DNA of 45,035 bases, taken from assembly GCA_009801015.1 (NCBI GenBank), contig VHZZ01000015.1:29950-74984 (forward strand). The letters run 5' to 3'. This stretch comes from Silene noctiflora (lineage: Eukaryota; Streptophyta; Magnoliopsida; Caryophyllales; Caryophyllaceae). The notes under the pieces are model-generated. The model worked only from the letters and a program-made list of their open reading frames with translations, made no database searches and was not told the origin of the DNA. Shown here in pieces: positions 23,168 to 35,087 of this stretch; the stretch's first letter is position 1, and each line of letters opens with the position of its first letter. The translations under genes and the position numbers were made by a program.

Positions 23168-23335
23168 AATTGAAGACGGGGCATAATGAAGACGGNTNNN
23201 NNCCCCTCTCACAAGGAGGCAGGTGGGAAACCAAATGAATCCCTCCCTTGCCCTTCCCCTTGCCCCCCACTTGCCTCCTTGTGAGAAGAGATCCGACCCG
23301 TCTTCATTGAAGACGGATATACCCGTCTTCATTGA
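23168..23335. mobile_element. Foldback MITE with CCGTCTTCA ends
   Basis: TTGAAGACGGGGCATAATG at the left and the reverse complement of the right end (CAATGAAGACGGGTATAT) form terminal repeats. Inner arms CACAAGGAGGCAGGTGGG and the inverse of CCACTTGCCTCCTTGTGAG extend the pairing. A run of N bases (23196-23202) sits in the left arm, probably because the hairpin was hard to assemble. Confidence 0.65.
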
Positions 23336-23817
23336 GAATTTGTGATAACAAAAAATTTCCATACAAGGAAGATTGCCTGTACTCATATGACCAAAAATAG
23401 ATTGTCAAAGAATTTTCCTGAACATGGCTAAAACCAAAACTGTCACCGTCACCGTAAGAGTAGAAGTGCAAATTTACCACCATACTACAAAAGTAATAAT
23501 CATTGAGAAAAGACAAATCAGCGACTTTCAAAACACCTCAAGCGTTCAAATATGAATGTCAAAATTTCCCTAACAAGTTAAGAATTACAATCAACAGGTT
23601 TGGATGACACAGAAACAAAGTTCAATTACCCGAAAAAACTAAATGTCCAAGTTCCAAGGTAACAAAACTCGGAACTTCCAAGGTTATTTCAAAATTCATT
23701 CATTTTCATATTATTTGAAAATTTATCACCTTCAATTAAAATGCGGCATTACAAATAATCACCTTCAATAAGTTATTTCAAATTTTCTAATGATTTAACT
23801 CCTAGAAAACTTCATTT

Positions 23818-24287
23818 AGTGCTCGTTTGGTTCATACGGGAGTAGAACTCCTGTGGTAATTTACAATTCACTGGAATCTAACTCCCGTATACAATTCCCA
23901 TGAAATGACAAAAACACGTTTAGTTGCCTTGGGGAGTTTGTTTCTCCCATGAATTAAACTCCCATGTAGTGTTTGGTTGAACCGTGTCAATTCACGTGAT
24001 TATAATTTCTAATTACCAACATACACATTCGTAATATTACTACATTTGAAACTTTTTTTTTTTCTAGGGGCAAATAAGTAATTTTGAAAGAGATTAGATG
24101 GGAGAGTTTCCAATTACCTAGGGAAGGGTTGATATCAAACTCCTACATCATGTAGGAGTTGTAAACTCCCTTGGAGTTGTAAATTCCCCCATTTTGCAAT
24201 ATGAGGGTAACCAAACAAGTTACCAAAAACTCAATTCATGGGAATTTAGAATTCCCATGAATTGTAGGTGTAACCAAACAAGCACTT
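23818..24287. mobile_element. hAT-like MITE with AGTGCTYGTTTGG ends
   Basis: AGTGCTCGTTTGGTT at the left is inverted at the right as AACCAAACAAGCACTT. The interior repeats phrases such as AACTCCCATG and GGAATTTAGAATTCCCATG in both orientations, and no coding region is present. The terminal motif is typical of plant hAT-derived MITEs. TTAGT is shared at the edges, but a clean 8-bp duplication is not seen. Confidence 0.7.
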
Positions 24288-24422
24288 AGTGTAGTGAAAC
24301 AAGCATGCAATTAACAATCATATGATTTCTAACAAAGTGACTGTCACTTTGATAGTCATTTGAACTTGTCAACTTAGTTCTCTACCAAACAACAATCAAA
24401 TACAATATCACTTACTTTTACG

Positions 24423-25707
24423 TAGAGTAGACAAGTCTGACCTGACCCAAAAAATCCGATTTAACCCGGAACAAACCCAACCAGACAAAACCCAAAAGTG
24501 TTGCAAATAGAACCTGACCCAACCCGATGCTGACCTATAACCCGCGTCAACACGATTAAGATAGACCCAAAACCGAACCCAGCCTAAGACAGGCCCTAAC
24601 CCAAGTCTTGTTTCAACCCAACCAACGTTATTGAAAGTACGTAGCATTATGTTATAATCCTAGTCTATAGATTCGCCAACAGATTTGCGATGTAGACGTT
24701 CAATCATAGCTTATAAATGATGTTAATCAAAGTTCGTAACATACATTGGCCTTAATACACTAGTAGAGGTTTGTTTGCAATATAAACAATCAATTATTGA
24801 CCTGTTGCTAGTCATTGACTTATTATTTTCAGAATTAATCATTATCAAGTACTATTAAACAACAATTCATTCATTTTCGTCTATTATGAAAAATGTTTAT
24901 AAAAGTATTTATCATTAACTAACCTAAAATAATGACCCAATTTCAAGTCAAACTGATAAAATAATCGGAAATAATAAACTCGATATTACATTGGGTAGCC
25001 GAACCATGCTAGGGATGGCAATGGGTCGGATTGGATCGGGTTTTGCAAGATCCAAACCCGATCCACTTACTTAGTGGATCACTGATCCATATCCATACCC
25101 AATCCATATCCAAAATTTTAAAATCCATACCCGATCCATTATACTTTTTTTAAAACCCATACCCGCTCCAAATCCATATCCCATCCACCATATATTTCAA
25201 AACTCAATCCGAAACTTGATTTGACTACATTAAAAAATAATCTTATATAAGAAAATTGAAATTTCAAGTTAAATAATGCCTAAATTTTCAAAAATATCCA
25301 ATTGGATCAGGTTCGGGTATGAATGGATCGAGTTTGGATTTGGCTCGGGTTTTCCAATAGTGGATATGGATATGGATTTTTAAATAGTGGATCGGGGATG
25401 GGTTTTTAAAGGGTGGATTTGGATCGAATTTTTTCCTTCGGTTCAATTCGGATTTAGTTCGGTTTGGGCTATAATTGTCATCCCTAAACCATGCAAAACC
25501 CAACCCAACCTGACAAGTTATAAGATTACTCGACCCAATGATGAATTTGCTCGACAATCACCCAACCCCACAAACCCAACCCATGCTAAGAATTGACCTG
25601 ACTAACCCAACCCATAAGCGACCTGAACTCAACCCAACCCGACATTATGAGACGATATGACACAAACCTGCTATGACCCAATCCGACTTGTTTGATTGCC
25701 ACCTCTA
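24423..25707. mobile_element. Outer ACCCGACCC-rich element, interrupted
   Basis: Begins TAGAGTAGACAAGTCTGACC and ends, read in reverse complement, TAGAGGTGGCAATCAAACA. The flanks CTTTTACG (24415-24422) and GTTTTACT (25708-25715) share six of eight positions, like an aged 8-bp duplication. The two outer blocks are dense in AACCCAACCCGAC-type repeats. A second element (25010-25486) is inserted in it. Boundaries are moderately supported only. Confidence 0.5.
25010..25486. mobile_element. hAT-like element with perfect 8-bp duplication, nested
   Basis: A 477-bp element running from TAGGGATGGCAATGGGTC to GGGCTATAATTGTCATCCCTA, with AACCATGC duplicated exactly at 25002-25009 and 25487-25494. The interior is made of GATCCATATCCATACCC-type repeats in both orientations, with no transposase. 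TAGGG ends plus an 8-bp duplication indicate the hAT superfamily. It split the older surrounding element, so it inserted later. Confidence 0.85.
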
Positions 25708-26447
25708 GTTTTACTTTTTTTTTTAAGGGAAGCTACCTCAATATAGAGTCTTTACCTCATTGATTTATTTACATTTACTCTTACATTTAATTTATATTCC
25801 TTGCACACAATTGCATTAGGCATAAGACAACCAAAATTATAAAAGTCATCAACTAACTGAAAAGACCGGCATGAAAACCGATGGGACCATCCACAGTGGA
25901 GAGGAAGAATCCTCGTCTTAGCACCTTCTCTTCTCTAAAACGATATCCTCTCCATTGTGAAACATTTGTTGAATATCCTCCATGAAAAAGGAAGAGAGTC
26001 AATTCCTCTAATTTTATAGGGAGGGAAACACTGTTCCTAGTGCCCATTGAGTACTAACCAACCAATATTTGTCAATATTGATAATAGTTATTTGTTTTCT
26101 TTTATAAAAGCTGAGAGTGGAGTTGGTGTCTAATTAAAGTTTTAGAGACATAGTATAAGAAAAATTTCTTGTGGAAAAAAAAAGGAGTTGATAAAAATGA
26201 CGAAGATATGGGAAATGAGATCAATAAAAGAGAAACTGAGGTGTCAAAAAAAGATGGAAAATAAGAAGTAGAGATAGTCTTCTCCATTGTGAATAGTCTG
26301 ATTTATCATCATCACCAACACTCCCTAAAAGGCTTAGCAAAATTGGCTTGAATTAACACGACCAATATCCAAACATAACCCGACTTGACCAAACCCAACG
26401 CAACCCAAACTACACATGCTTGGACTAATCCACATCCCCAAAATAAA

Positions 26448-26543
26448 ATGATATTAGCTTCATCCATATTTAAACTTCCTACTTGTCAAAATATGTGACG
26501 AGAATTTTGAAAAGTACGAAGTTAAAAAATGGATGGAGGGAGT
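26448..26543. mobile_element. Degraded Stowaway-like MITE
   Basis: The right end GGATGGAGGGAGTAATA, reverse-complemented, continues into CATTTTTTAACTTCGTACTT. This pairs with CATATTTAAACTTCCTACTT on the left (about 26465). The left terminal CTCCCTCC has decayed, so the left border is approximate. Confidence 0.5.
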
Positions 26544-29500
26544 AATATCACACCGGAAATAAATGAAGTCGACTTAAAACAACCCATTTGCCAGCAATAG
26601 AGTTAAAAACCCATAAAAGTTATCTCACTTTTATTGATGAGGACCTCCCGCATCACCAGCCACAATAAACAAAAGTTACTCTGTCAAATTGTGAGATGCC
26701 TGCACGTAGCAAAATTTAAGCATAGTAAGTACCAAACCATCAAGAAATGACTAACATGAAATGACAAACCAGCTACGTTGCAATTCACTTGTATGGTTGC
26801 TGGGCCTCTAACCCCGTGTCCATATTCGTAGTGGTGTATCAATGACTAACATGAAATGACAAATTTATCAAAATAGACCATCATGAAAGATAATAATGAA
26901 AATATTAAGCACGTCTTTTCAAGGTATCAACGTCGAATTAATTATACGTAACATCATTACATGATAATCTAAATCACTAATCATATGGAGTCAGGACTGA
27001 AAGCAACGGCAACCTTTGAAATCATTGGTAGTCCTTTAAGTTCTATTCATTGATAAAAAAGGAGATCAATTAAGAAATGGTGGTGTCATTTTATTATCTT
27101 CATTAAAGTTAATGAATGATAGCTCCTCCACTAAATTAAAACTCAACAAGAAAGCTGCCTCTTTCGGCACCACATGCGTACAGCATGTTATTCAGGCACT
27201 CATCAGCACCTAGCCAGTGGCATCACACGCCCATTTGCAATATATACCATTTGTAAAAAATGCACAACTTGTGTGTTATAATACGACCATTACCAGAAAA
27301 CTATACCCCGAATTTCTCTGGCGGAATTCTCAAATGCATTCTTCGTCTAGGTTTAATGGATGTGTCTTGTTTAACTTTCAACAATAATGAAGCTTTCGTT
27401 TATGAACGAGGGAAAATAGTAAATGTCATGTCGATACTACTGTCATTCTAGGAGACCTTGAAAAGAAAAGAAAGACAAACACTTTAAAAATTAGTGTGAC
27501 AATTCATTTTTGGTGCAAAAAGCGGTACTATACATAGGAAACGAGATTCGAACCTGCAACATGACATTCACAAGCCCTCAGTGCAAAGACATTATTGATA
27601 GTACATATGACAAATATCAAGAGTAGGTCACCTGTAAAACGATTTTTACTATTTTACAATTAACTTATTGCAAAACTACTTCACTTACAAGAGGTAAAGG
27701 ACTCGCTAAAAATAAATAAATACAAACTAATACAAGTGAAGATTATCTTTGATTATAAAAAAGGTGACCAACAACAGAAAAAAGATCACCAACTAATATA
27801 GTCACTAACCTTATAAAAAATAGTCTCTAATTTAAAAGGGAAACTTGGATTTCAAGGTAAAATGGTTTTATTCACTAAGTTACTGTACTGCAATTTTACA
27901 CAATTTTTTTATATAATCAAAGCAAAAGCAAACAAACAGAATGCATCTTTAATAAATTATAATAGTGGAATTGACGGCTTAAAACTAGAGATAACTAATA
28001 ATCAAAAGAAGAATATGCACGGAAAAACCTTTTATAGTTACTTTGTGAATAATTGGTTATTGATAAATCTGATACCCTCTAATGCACCCACCAAATGATA
28101 ATATATTCGATGAAAGGTCAAGGGGAGATCAGAACCAGTGGAATAAGAAAATGTTGGGCACACAAAGGCGGGGAAAAAAATGCCAAAATAATAGTTTCAA
28201 GGTTTGACTGCAAGCTAACTTATTCACTAATTGATTATTTCACAAGTTGGTCCTTCCAGATAATGTTATAAATTTCTTTTTTTTAATGATTATATGTGAT
28301 GTCTTAGGCGCCAAACAATGATGAACTGCCGGAAACCAAAACCAAGAATTTAATCGTAAAAAATAAAGTGGTGAAGTGGACACACGTGTAACAAGTAAAG
28401 TACGGGCAATATGAAGAAGTCACCTTCAGGTTGTTGAATAAACTATACACCACCTTTAAGTTCTCTGGCCATGGCTTTTGGTGCAACAATAGTAGGCATT
28501 ATTTTTAAGTTTTTGCCTGTCAAAAAAGGAGTGATCAGAAAACTGCACTATATGTTGTTAAGAGTACAGGTACAATTTCGTAGCGTGGGTGATGTAATAC
28601 ATCATCATGCAGTCAATAATACGGATTATAAGTTTATAATACACACATGACATACCTCTGTAAATTTCACATTAACCAGGCTGGCAATCCTGCCATCAAA
28701 TTAGCCTCGAAGCTTTGGCATAATACTTCGCTTTATTGCTTCAATAGAATCCTAAAGTTATCAATTAGTCGAGTTAAGCTGGATATATTGCTCATGCATG
28801 ATCCTATACACAACAGTGAAATTGTACATCAACTATCAAATACTACATGATGACTCCTTTTTTACTCAATAACATGTAATCAAGTGCACATTTCCATATT
28901 TCCAATGGAGCCAAAGACTCATTACTCTTTGGTTATGGATTATAATAGAATAAATCAAAATGGCTCACTAAAGTGGCTGCGCTTCTTTCTTTTGTGAAGT
29001 AGCGGTCCTTCGATGCAGTTGTCGACGCAATTTTCATTTTGGGTTATTTGAAAACAGTTTCTTTGTGTTGCTAACACAAGGGTAAGGTTGCGTACATCCG
29101 ACCCCCCCTTACCCTGCAATTTGCGGGAGCCATTGAAGCACTGGGGTAATGTTGTTGTAGTTATCGTGTAATCAAGTGCATAAAACTTATAAGTTAGTGT
29201 CGTGCTTATGCAAATATCATGTATTCATCCTCCATAATGAGCACGGGAACAGAGCCTACAAGGTCCTACAACACCACATGGACACATTTGAAGCTTATTA
29301 ATTTGTTTAGTAGGAAAAAATTGAACTCCGCAAATGCCATATTCATCCATCACCTAGCAAGCTAGCACTCTAGCAGCTATATGACAATATGCTATCGGCG
29401 AAAAAATGATGATGGGAACAGTAACAAAACAATAAAAAATAGAGAAGGCCACCAAAACCAATTTTAGTATTAATTTTACTTGTAAGAATTCTAGTATTTA

Positions 29501-30754
29501 TTTAAATACCCCCACTACATCGCATGAAAAGCTTACCACTACATCAATGCCTTCAGCTTTCTGTTTAAAATTCTGTTAAATCATACCTTTTCTGCTCATG
29601 TTAAACCAAGATATAATTCTAAAATGAAGAGATTAAATATTCGTTTGAAACAAGCGTTAAAGATGTTTAAGGAGTAGTTATATCAACACATTTGGACCAA
29701 TTACAAGCTTTACCTTTAGTTGAAATAATACAAATGTAATCTCACTGTAACTACAATATAGGACTTATTATTCTCATTCTAACTCTGCTTTTATGCCCAC
29801 ATTACTCAAGTTTCAATCAACAGAAGTGCTCTGTACCAGGTTTACATATCAATTTTTTCTTTTTTGTTTCTTGCTATGTATACCTGTAAGCCAATTTAAA
29901 GAATTCTTTTTTCTAGATAGCACCAACTTGCAACTTCGAGCGAGAAGTAAGAAATGACCCCTAGATATGACTTGCACGTCCTCCATTTTTCAGCAAGTTA
30001 GATTCTACATTTCAGCATCACCCAACTACGGAAGAGTGAAAATTCTTGTATAAACACACTAAATTGTGAATTTGTGATACCAACCCAATTAACTTAAACT
30101 CTCTATTTGAAACTCGGGATTTTAGGATCCATATGCTATATTGGTCCTTCAGTCAAATAATATAAGAACCGTTGCATTATTAAATGAACCCAATATACAG
30201 TTTTGTTGCTACAATTACTTGTTATACTGCAGAACGTCTGCATTAGGATGAAAACATGTACAGTTTAAAATAATATCAAACTCATTGGTAAGTTACTTTT
30301 ACGAAAGGCATACTTAAGACAAACCAAACTGCTAAATCACCTCTGTTACATCAAAATCATAACACTAACTACCTTCATTATTTTTTACTCTCTTTTTCAT
30401 TTATGTAACCTAGAACTTGTAGTTCTAGAAACTCTAGCCTACATAGTATACACAATATCTAATTTTTGACCGAATAGTTTATGAAAAATTATAATATGCA
30501 CAGAAGTAAGTGCTTAAGCTGCATTGATATTGTACTCAAAAGGATTCCAACTTACACGTGAGAACCAAATTACATGGCCAGCAGCCCTAGATTACTTTCT
30601 AATTTATCTATGTTATCAATGAGCATGGGAACCATAGACAAAAGTTATCTTTGTGCAATACCAAAAAACAACTCAACTAAGATTCCCTAAAAGAAGGCTA
30701 TTCCAAATACAAAAAATGAAAATTAACATTTACAAAGAAAAACAATGCTAACCT
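26544..30754. other. Long spacer, no gene model
   Basis: AT-rich spacer. Apart from an Au-like SINE tail (29030-29161) I find no coding region I can support. Small open frames (for example at 27260, 27862 and 28647) have low-complexity, unrecognisable products. At 27550 an isolated GGTTCGAATCTC on the minus strand resembles a B box, but no A box at a proper distance was found. Confidence 0.5.
29030..29161 (+). mobile_element. Au-like SINE 3' portion
   Basis: CTTTGTGTTGCTAACACAAG, then GGTAAGGTTGCGTACATCCG, a C-rich loop, TTTGCGGGAGCC and a terminal ATGTTGTTGTAG follow the conserved 3' half and tail of Au-type SINEs. The tRNA-like head is not clear, so the copy may be 5'-truncated or its head decayed. 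Confidence 0.7.
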
Positions 30755-30858
30755 GCTCAAAGTTTGGCCAACCAAGTTTAAATGGAATCTTCATGATGCA
30801 ATAGGTATTCCAGCTGAAATTCTTGTCATTTAGCCAGACATATTCTCTATTGAAAACT
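30755..30858 (-). CDS. Unrecognised exon-like segment
   Basis: Read on the minus strand, a pyrimidine-rich tract ending TTCTTTTTCAG is followed by about 104 open bases and then CAG|GTTAGC, a usable donor. The open frame (phase 2 entry, 34 codons) contains NREYVWLNDKNFSWNTYC and FKLGWPNFEQ, with three Trp and a balanced composition, far from random AT-rich translation. I do not recognise the protein. The border positions are accurate to a few bases. It lies about 1.2 kb upstream of IPT on the other strand. It may be an internal exon of the minus-strand unit starting near 41880, which would place IPT inside an intron, or a stranded gene fragment. Confidence 0.35.
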
Positions 30859-31475
30859 GAAAAAGAAGAAAAAAAAGAATAAAAAAAAGGTTACATACCA
30901 AGCATATATATGGCAATAATCAAATACTAGACGCCCCCATCCTACCTCAAATGTTCAGCCAAGTCAATAAACGTTGACTCGACCTTAGACAGCTGCCATA
31001 GGGCAACAAGGTATGGGGCATGAACTCTGTTAATAACCTCAGATACATCACAGCAACTGCTATGGATAAACCATCCAAAGTGTTTGGTAATTCAATTAAC
31101 TGCTTCACTAAATGTTAATGTCATGTGGGCTCTGTTTAACCTTAACCAAAGGATTAATAGAAAACAGAATAAGTATGTTTCACTTCTGAAATTTCTACAT
31201 TCCATAAACGGCTAACAAGTCATGGAAAAATGGCACAGCAGTTCAAAGAAACTTGTGATAGGACCATTAATCAAACACGATTGCAAGTGTCAGACACAGC
31301 TACGTTGTGAAAATTTTCATGTGTTGGTATGAAGTGCCAGGTTGTGTCTAAACGTGACCCGTAACTAAAGTGAAGTGTTGAAATAACACAAGGGCTTCAA
31401 AATGCCTTCTTCCCCCTTCGTTTTAAAAAGTAAAAATAAAATTATAAAGCAGTAGCAATACATCACAGGTGCCCC

Positions 31476-31844
31476 GAGCATCTCCAATGGTTGGACATAA
31501 GGACTTGCTTGCAATTTTAAGAAATTGCAAGCTAGTTGCTCAAGTGCTCAACCATTGGAGTTGTCCATGTAGATTAGTTTTGCCGAAAAAATTTTGAGCT
31601 AAAGTGGCCCACAAGAAGAACATAGTCAATAGGAAAATAGTGGTCTTATTTATAAAGTTTTAATTTTATATTTAGAAATTAAGAATTGAATAAATAAATA
31701 AAAAAGTATGTTAGGTGGGTCTCATCAAGCTAGTAGTTTATTGGCTTCATCATTGGAGTAAATTGTAGCTTGAAATTGTTGTTGCTCAAAAAAACGATGT
31801 GGCAAAAGTGAGCTAGTACCAACTAGCTTACTATTGGAGATGCT
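31476..31844. mobile_element. MITE in the IPT upstream region
   Basis: GAGCATCTCCAATGGTTG at the left is mirrored by ACTATTGGAGATGCT at the right. Inner inverted phrases (GAGCACTTGAGCAA-like and GCTAGTTG/CAACTAGC) extend the foldback. GAGCATCTCCAA termini are common in plant MITEs. The right end lies only about 77 bases before the IPT TATA box. Confidence 0.7.
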
Positions 31845-31920
31845 ATTATCTACACAAGTTGCCGCGTGTTAACAATAAAGGTATGAACTTACTCTACTTA
31901 GTGGGACATCTCACAATTAC

Positions 31921-31928
31921 TATAAATA
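31921..31928 (+). promoter_or_regulatory. TATA box of the IPT gene
   Basis: TATAAATA lies 154 bases before the IPT start codon, with no better candidate nearby. A start about 30 bases downstream gives a leader of roughly 120 bases rich in C and T. Confidence 0.6.
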
Positions 31929-32074
31929 CGTAGGACTTCTCTCGTTGGACTATGGTCACTTGTTCACCCACATTTTTGCTTAAAACTGAACACTCCTCTT
32001 TGCCTAGAAAATCTCTTTTACTACTACAAACTTAACTCTATAAAGTATCTTTACTTTGCAAGCCTTTTTCCACC

Positions 32075-33061
32075 ATGAATCTCTCATTACCTGTGTGCAA
32101 ACAACCACAACCTCTCATTAGCTTTACAGGAGGGATCAATACAGGCTCCATAACCTTTAAGAGCCATAAGGAGAAGGTGGTAATAGTAATGGGAGCAACA
32201 GGAACTGGAAAATCAAGGCTCTCAATAGATTTGGCAACTCATGTTCCAGCTGAAATTATAAATTCTGATAAGATGCAAGTTTATAAAGGGCTGGACATAG
32301 TCACCAACAAAGTGACCGAAGAAGAATGTCGAGGTGTACCCCATCATCTTCTGGGTATAGTAGACCCCGATGCTGATTACACAGCAACTGATTTTCGCCA
32401 GCATGCACTGCTTGCTATAGAATCAATCATCGAACAAGACAAGCTCCCAATCATAGCAGGGGGTTCAAATTCATTTATAGAATCCCTGGTTAATGATGAT
32501 CCCTACTTTGCATCAAGGTATGAGTGTTGCTTTCTCTGGGTTGATGTATCCCTACCCATCCTCCACCGGTTTGTGTCAAAACGGGTTGATCAAATGGTAG
32601 AAGCAGGGTTGGTTGAAGAAGTCAAAGCATTATTTGACCACCAATCAGATTACACCAAAGGAATTAAACGTGCAATTGGTGTTCCTGAACTGGATACGTT
32701 CCTTCGGGCACAAGGGTACACTAATCTAGACCCAGAAACCCTGGACACTCTTCTACAAGAGGCCGTTGATCAAATTAAGAAAAATACCTACAAGCTAGCA
32801 TGCCGCCAGCTTCAAAAGATTCATCGTCTAAGAGATTTTTGGGGTTGGAATTTGCATCGAATAGATGCTACAGAAGCATTTCTACACCAGGGGAAACAGG
32901 CCAATAAAGCCTGGGAGAGACTTGTTGTCGATCCTAGCGCGATGACTTTGGCACAATTCCTATACAGATCCCGAGGAGGAGCTTTATCAAAACCACATGG
33001 CAGAGCAATGATTCCAACAACAGTTTCACCAATGGCAGCTATGGCAGCTGCAACTCACTAG
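32075..33061 (+). CDS. IPT5: Adenylate isopentenyltransferase (cytokinin synthase)
   Basis: A single uninterrupted frame of 328 residues, the normal length and intronless layout of plant ATP/ADP isopentenyltransferases. The enzyme transfers the isopentenyl group from DMAPP to adenine nucleotides, the first committed step of cytokinin synthesis, mostly in plastids. The P-loop GATGTGKS is at residues 40-47, followed by EIINSDKMQVYKGLDIVTNK, GVPHHLLG and the GGSNSFIESLV block. CCFLWVDVSLPILHRFVS and ACRQLQKIHRL are also present; the latter is closer to the IPT5/IPT7/IPT1 type than to IPT3. The first ~30 residues could be a transit peptide. There is no CaaX farnesylation end, unlike IPT3. ATG 32075 is the first Met and sits well behind a TATA box. 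Family is certain; the number 5 is a best guess. Confidence 0.96.
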   Translation: MNLSLPVCKQPQPLISFTGGINTGSITFKSHKEKVVIVMGATGTGKSRLSIDLATHVPAEIINSDKMQVYKGLDIVTNKVTEEECRGVPHHLLGIVDPDADYTATDFRQHALLAIESIIEQDKLPIIAGGSNSFIESLVNDDPYFASRYECCFLWVDVSLPILHRFVSKRVDQMVEAGLVEEVKALFDHQSDYTKGIKRAIGVPELDTFLRAQGYTNLDPETLDTLLQEAVDQIKKNTYKLACRQLQKIHRLRDFWGWNLHRIDATEAFLHQGKQANKAWERLVVDPSAMTLAQFLYRSRGGALSKPHGRAMIPTTVSPMAAMAAATH

Positions 33062-35087
33062 AGTTAAAACGTTATAGTTCTCATCAATTTTTCTTCCTGT
33101 TTTACTAAAGGCTAAAAAAGTTACCATGAAAACCAAAAATTTAGAAAAAGGAACATTTGACAGTAGAGACGTTGCTTTCACTTGGTAATGAAAAGCCGTA
33201 CATACCATCGAAATCCGTTTATAAATGAGGAGCTTGGTAATCTCTGTCATGACGGTGCATGCAACAAAAATCTTCCGTACAGTTGATGCTTTCTGGAAGT
33301 AGAAGACCTATCATATGAAGAATAACCCAATAAACTTGTGAAAGGGGCCCGCATACCACTTGGAAAGAATCGGAAACTGTGGATCCCACAAAAATCAACA
33401 GCAATGGAGTGGCCTCTTGGCTTTTTGAAAGGAGAATCTCTTTCCTTCTATAATTTGTTTTGTCCTTCCTCTATTGGTATATAGAAACAGTGTGCATCCT
33501 TTTCTAAAATGAGTTTTGTATTTTCTACTTTTTGCATGAATACGAGTCTGGTATTGAGAGGTTTTTTCCATCATAAAAATTTACAGTTCTACTGAGCCGA
33601 CAAGCCATTTGAAACGAAGATAGACATAGCTAAAGTAATCATTGATGATCAAACACACCTATATATGGGATTTGACTACAAATACATTCAAGCCAACGAC
33701 AATCCACATACACATCATGACACTCCGGCTTATCAGTGCACATTCGTGCTATATGTTAACGAAATTAGACATTTCAAGATCAAGCTCCGTTTTTGGATGT
33801 CTACTCCAATAAAGCTAAATCATCTCTTGAAATACTCTATTGCAACAAGGTCGTGGCCTAAGAGAAGGCAAGGATCGTATCTGTACACTAGAGAATTCCA
33901 GGTCACTGTACTCAAAACTTCATCACATAATAAATCTATACAATCATACTCACCAAGTTCAAATCTTAGGAGATGCTAATACAATTATAAAATTTTGGCA
34001 AAGATTCTCTCCAGAACGTATTTTTGCACTCCTATGCAACCATTCATCGTATCAATATATTTTTGTGCTCATTATGAATGTCTGTTTGTTCATGTACCAA
34101 GTATCAATATATTTTCGTGCTCATTATGAATGTCTGTTTGTTCATGTACCAAGTATTCTTCACGATCTCATGGCAATGAAAAGAAAATTTATCAATTTCG
34201 GCAAAGAACGTAGTCCAGTACGAGCCAAAGAAATATTTATCTTGTGTTAAAATATTATTATCACCCCTTACAAAATTTACATGTAAAGACACCACACCAC
34301 CCTTGCCATTTTGACTTAACAAGGGAGTAGGGATAGAACAAGAAGTTGCTTTTTTAATAGATATGGAAACGAGACAATTATTTTGGGATGAACCAACCAA
34401 AAAATGGCAACAATATAAATGGGACGGACAGAGTATTAAAAAGGATCAATAAAGTGCATGAACAGAATTTTCTATAGAGAAAGTGACTCTCATATAGTAA
34501 TTAGCAGCAACACGACCTATAACTCTATAAGCCATCCAGTTGTTATCATACTAAAATATGCTCAAGAGGAATATGCAATGTACAATGTGGGGTAAAGCCC
34601 CGATGATAACCTCTGGCCAACAATTTTTTTGTCCTGGTTTATAAGGGAATGTTTTTGGTAATGTAGGGCGGCTAAAAAGGACCCACTAGACAAATACTAA
34701 AACAGAGTAACATCCCCTAAGAGCATACATCTCCTAAGAGCTAACTCTCTTACTCTCTATTGGAAAGCCAGAATACAACTCTCAAGTCTTAACTCTTACA
34801 CCATACAATAACAATATACCTCTTACTTTTTATGCCCCACCTTGTTTTCACCTCATTTCATTTCTTTCACTTTTTATTTTTACAACTGATTGTAATTAAT
34901 ATACAAAAACAAGGCAATGTTACATTTTTGGAATCCATAATTAAAATGTTACAACTCTCAGTAGCCTTGTTCCTTAGAAGTGACTCATTGTAGCCTAAGT
35001 TACTTCGACTCCTCAAATAACATTGCACTCTCGCTCTCACGTACCCATTTTTATTTCATCATTTGGGTTCTACACACTTGGATACTA
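33062..35087. other. Spacer downstream of IPT
   Basis: Contains the IPT 3' region and AT-rich sequence. Apart from a tandem duplication at 34049-34152 there is nothing I can support. Overlapping small frames between 33665 and 34400 on both strands have no recognisable motif. Confidence 0.55.
34049..34152. repeat. Tandem duplication of a 52-bp unit
   Basis: Two copies in direct contact (34049-34100 and 34101-34152), each starting GTATCAATATATTTT and ending TTCATGTACCAA, differ at a single base (T/C). This is a recent local duplication in non-coding DNA. Confidence 0.85.

Noticed and set aside
27541-27600. B-box-like GGTTCGAATCTC on the minus strand
   Set aside because: No A box at tRNA or SINE spacing and no cloverleaf, so not called as tRNA or SINE.
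33665-34250. Overlapping plus-strand frames after IPT
   Set aside because: They overlap each other in different frames and one spans the 52-bp tandem duplication; no motif.
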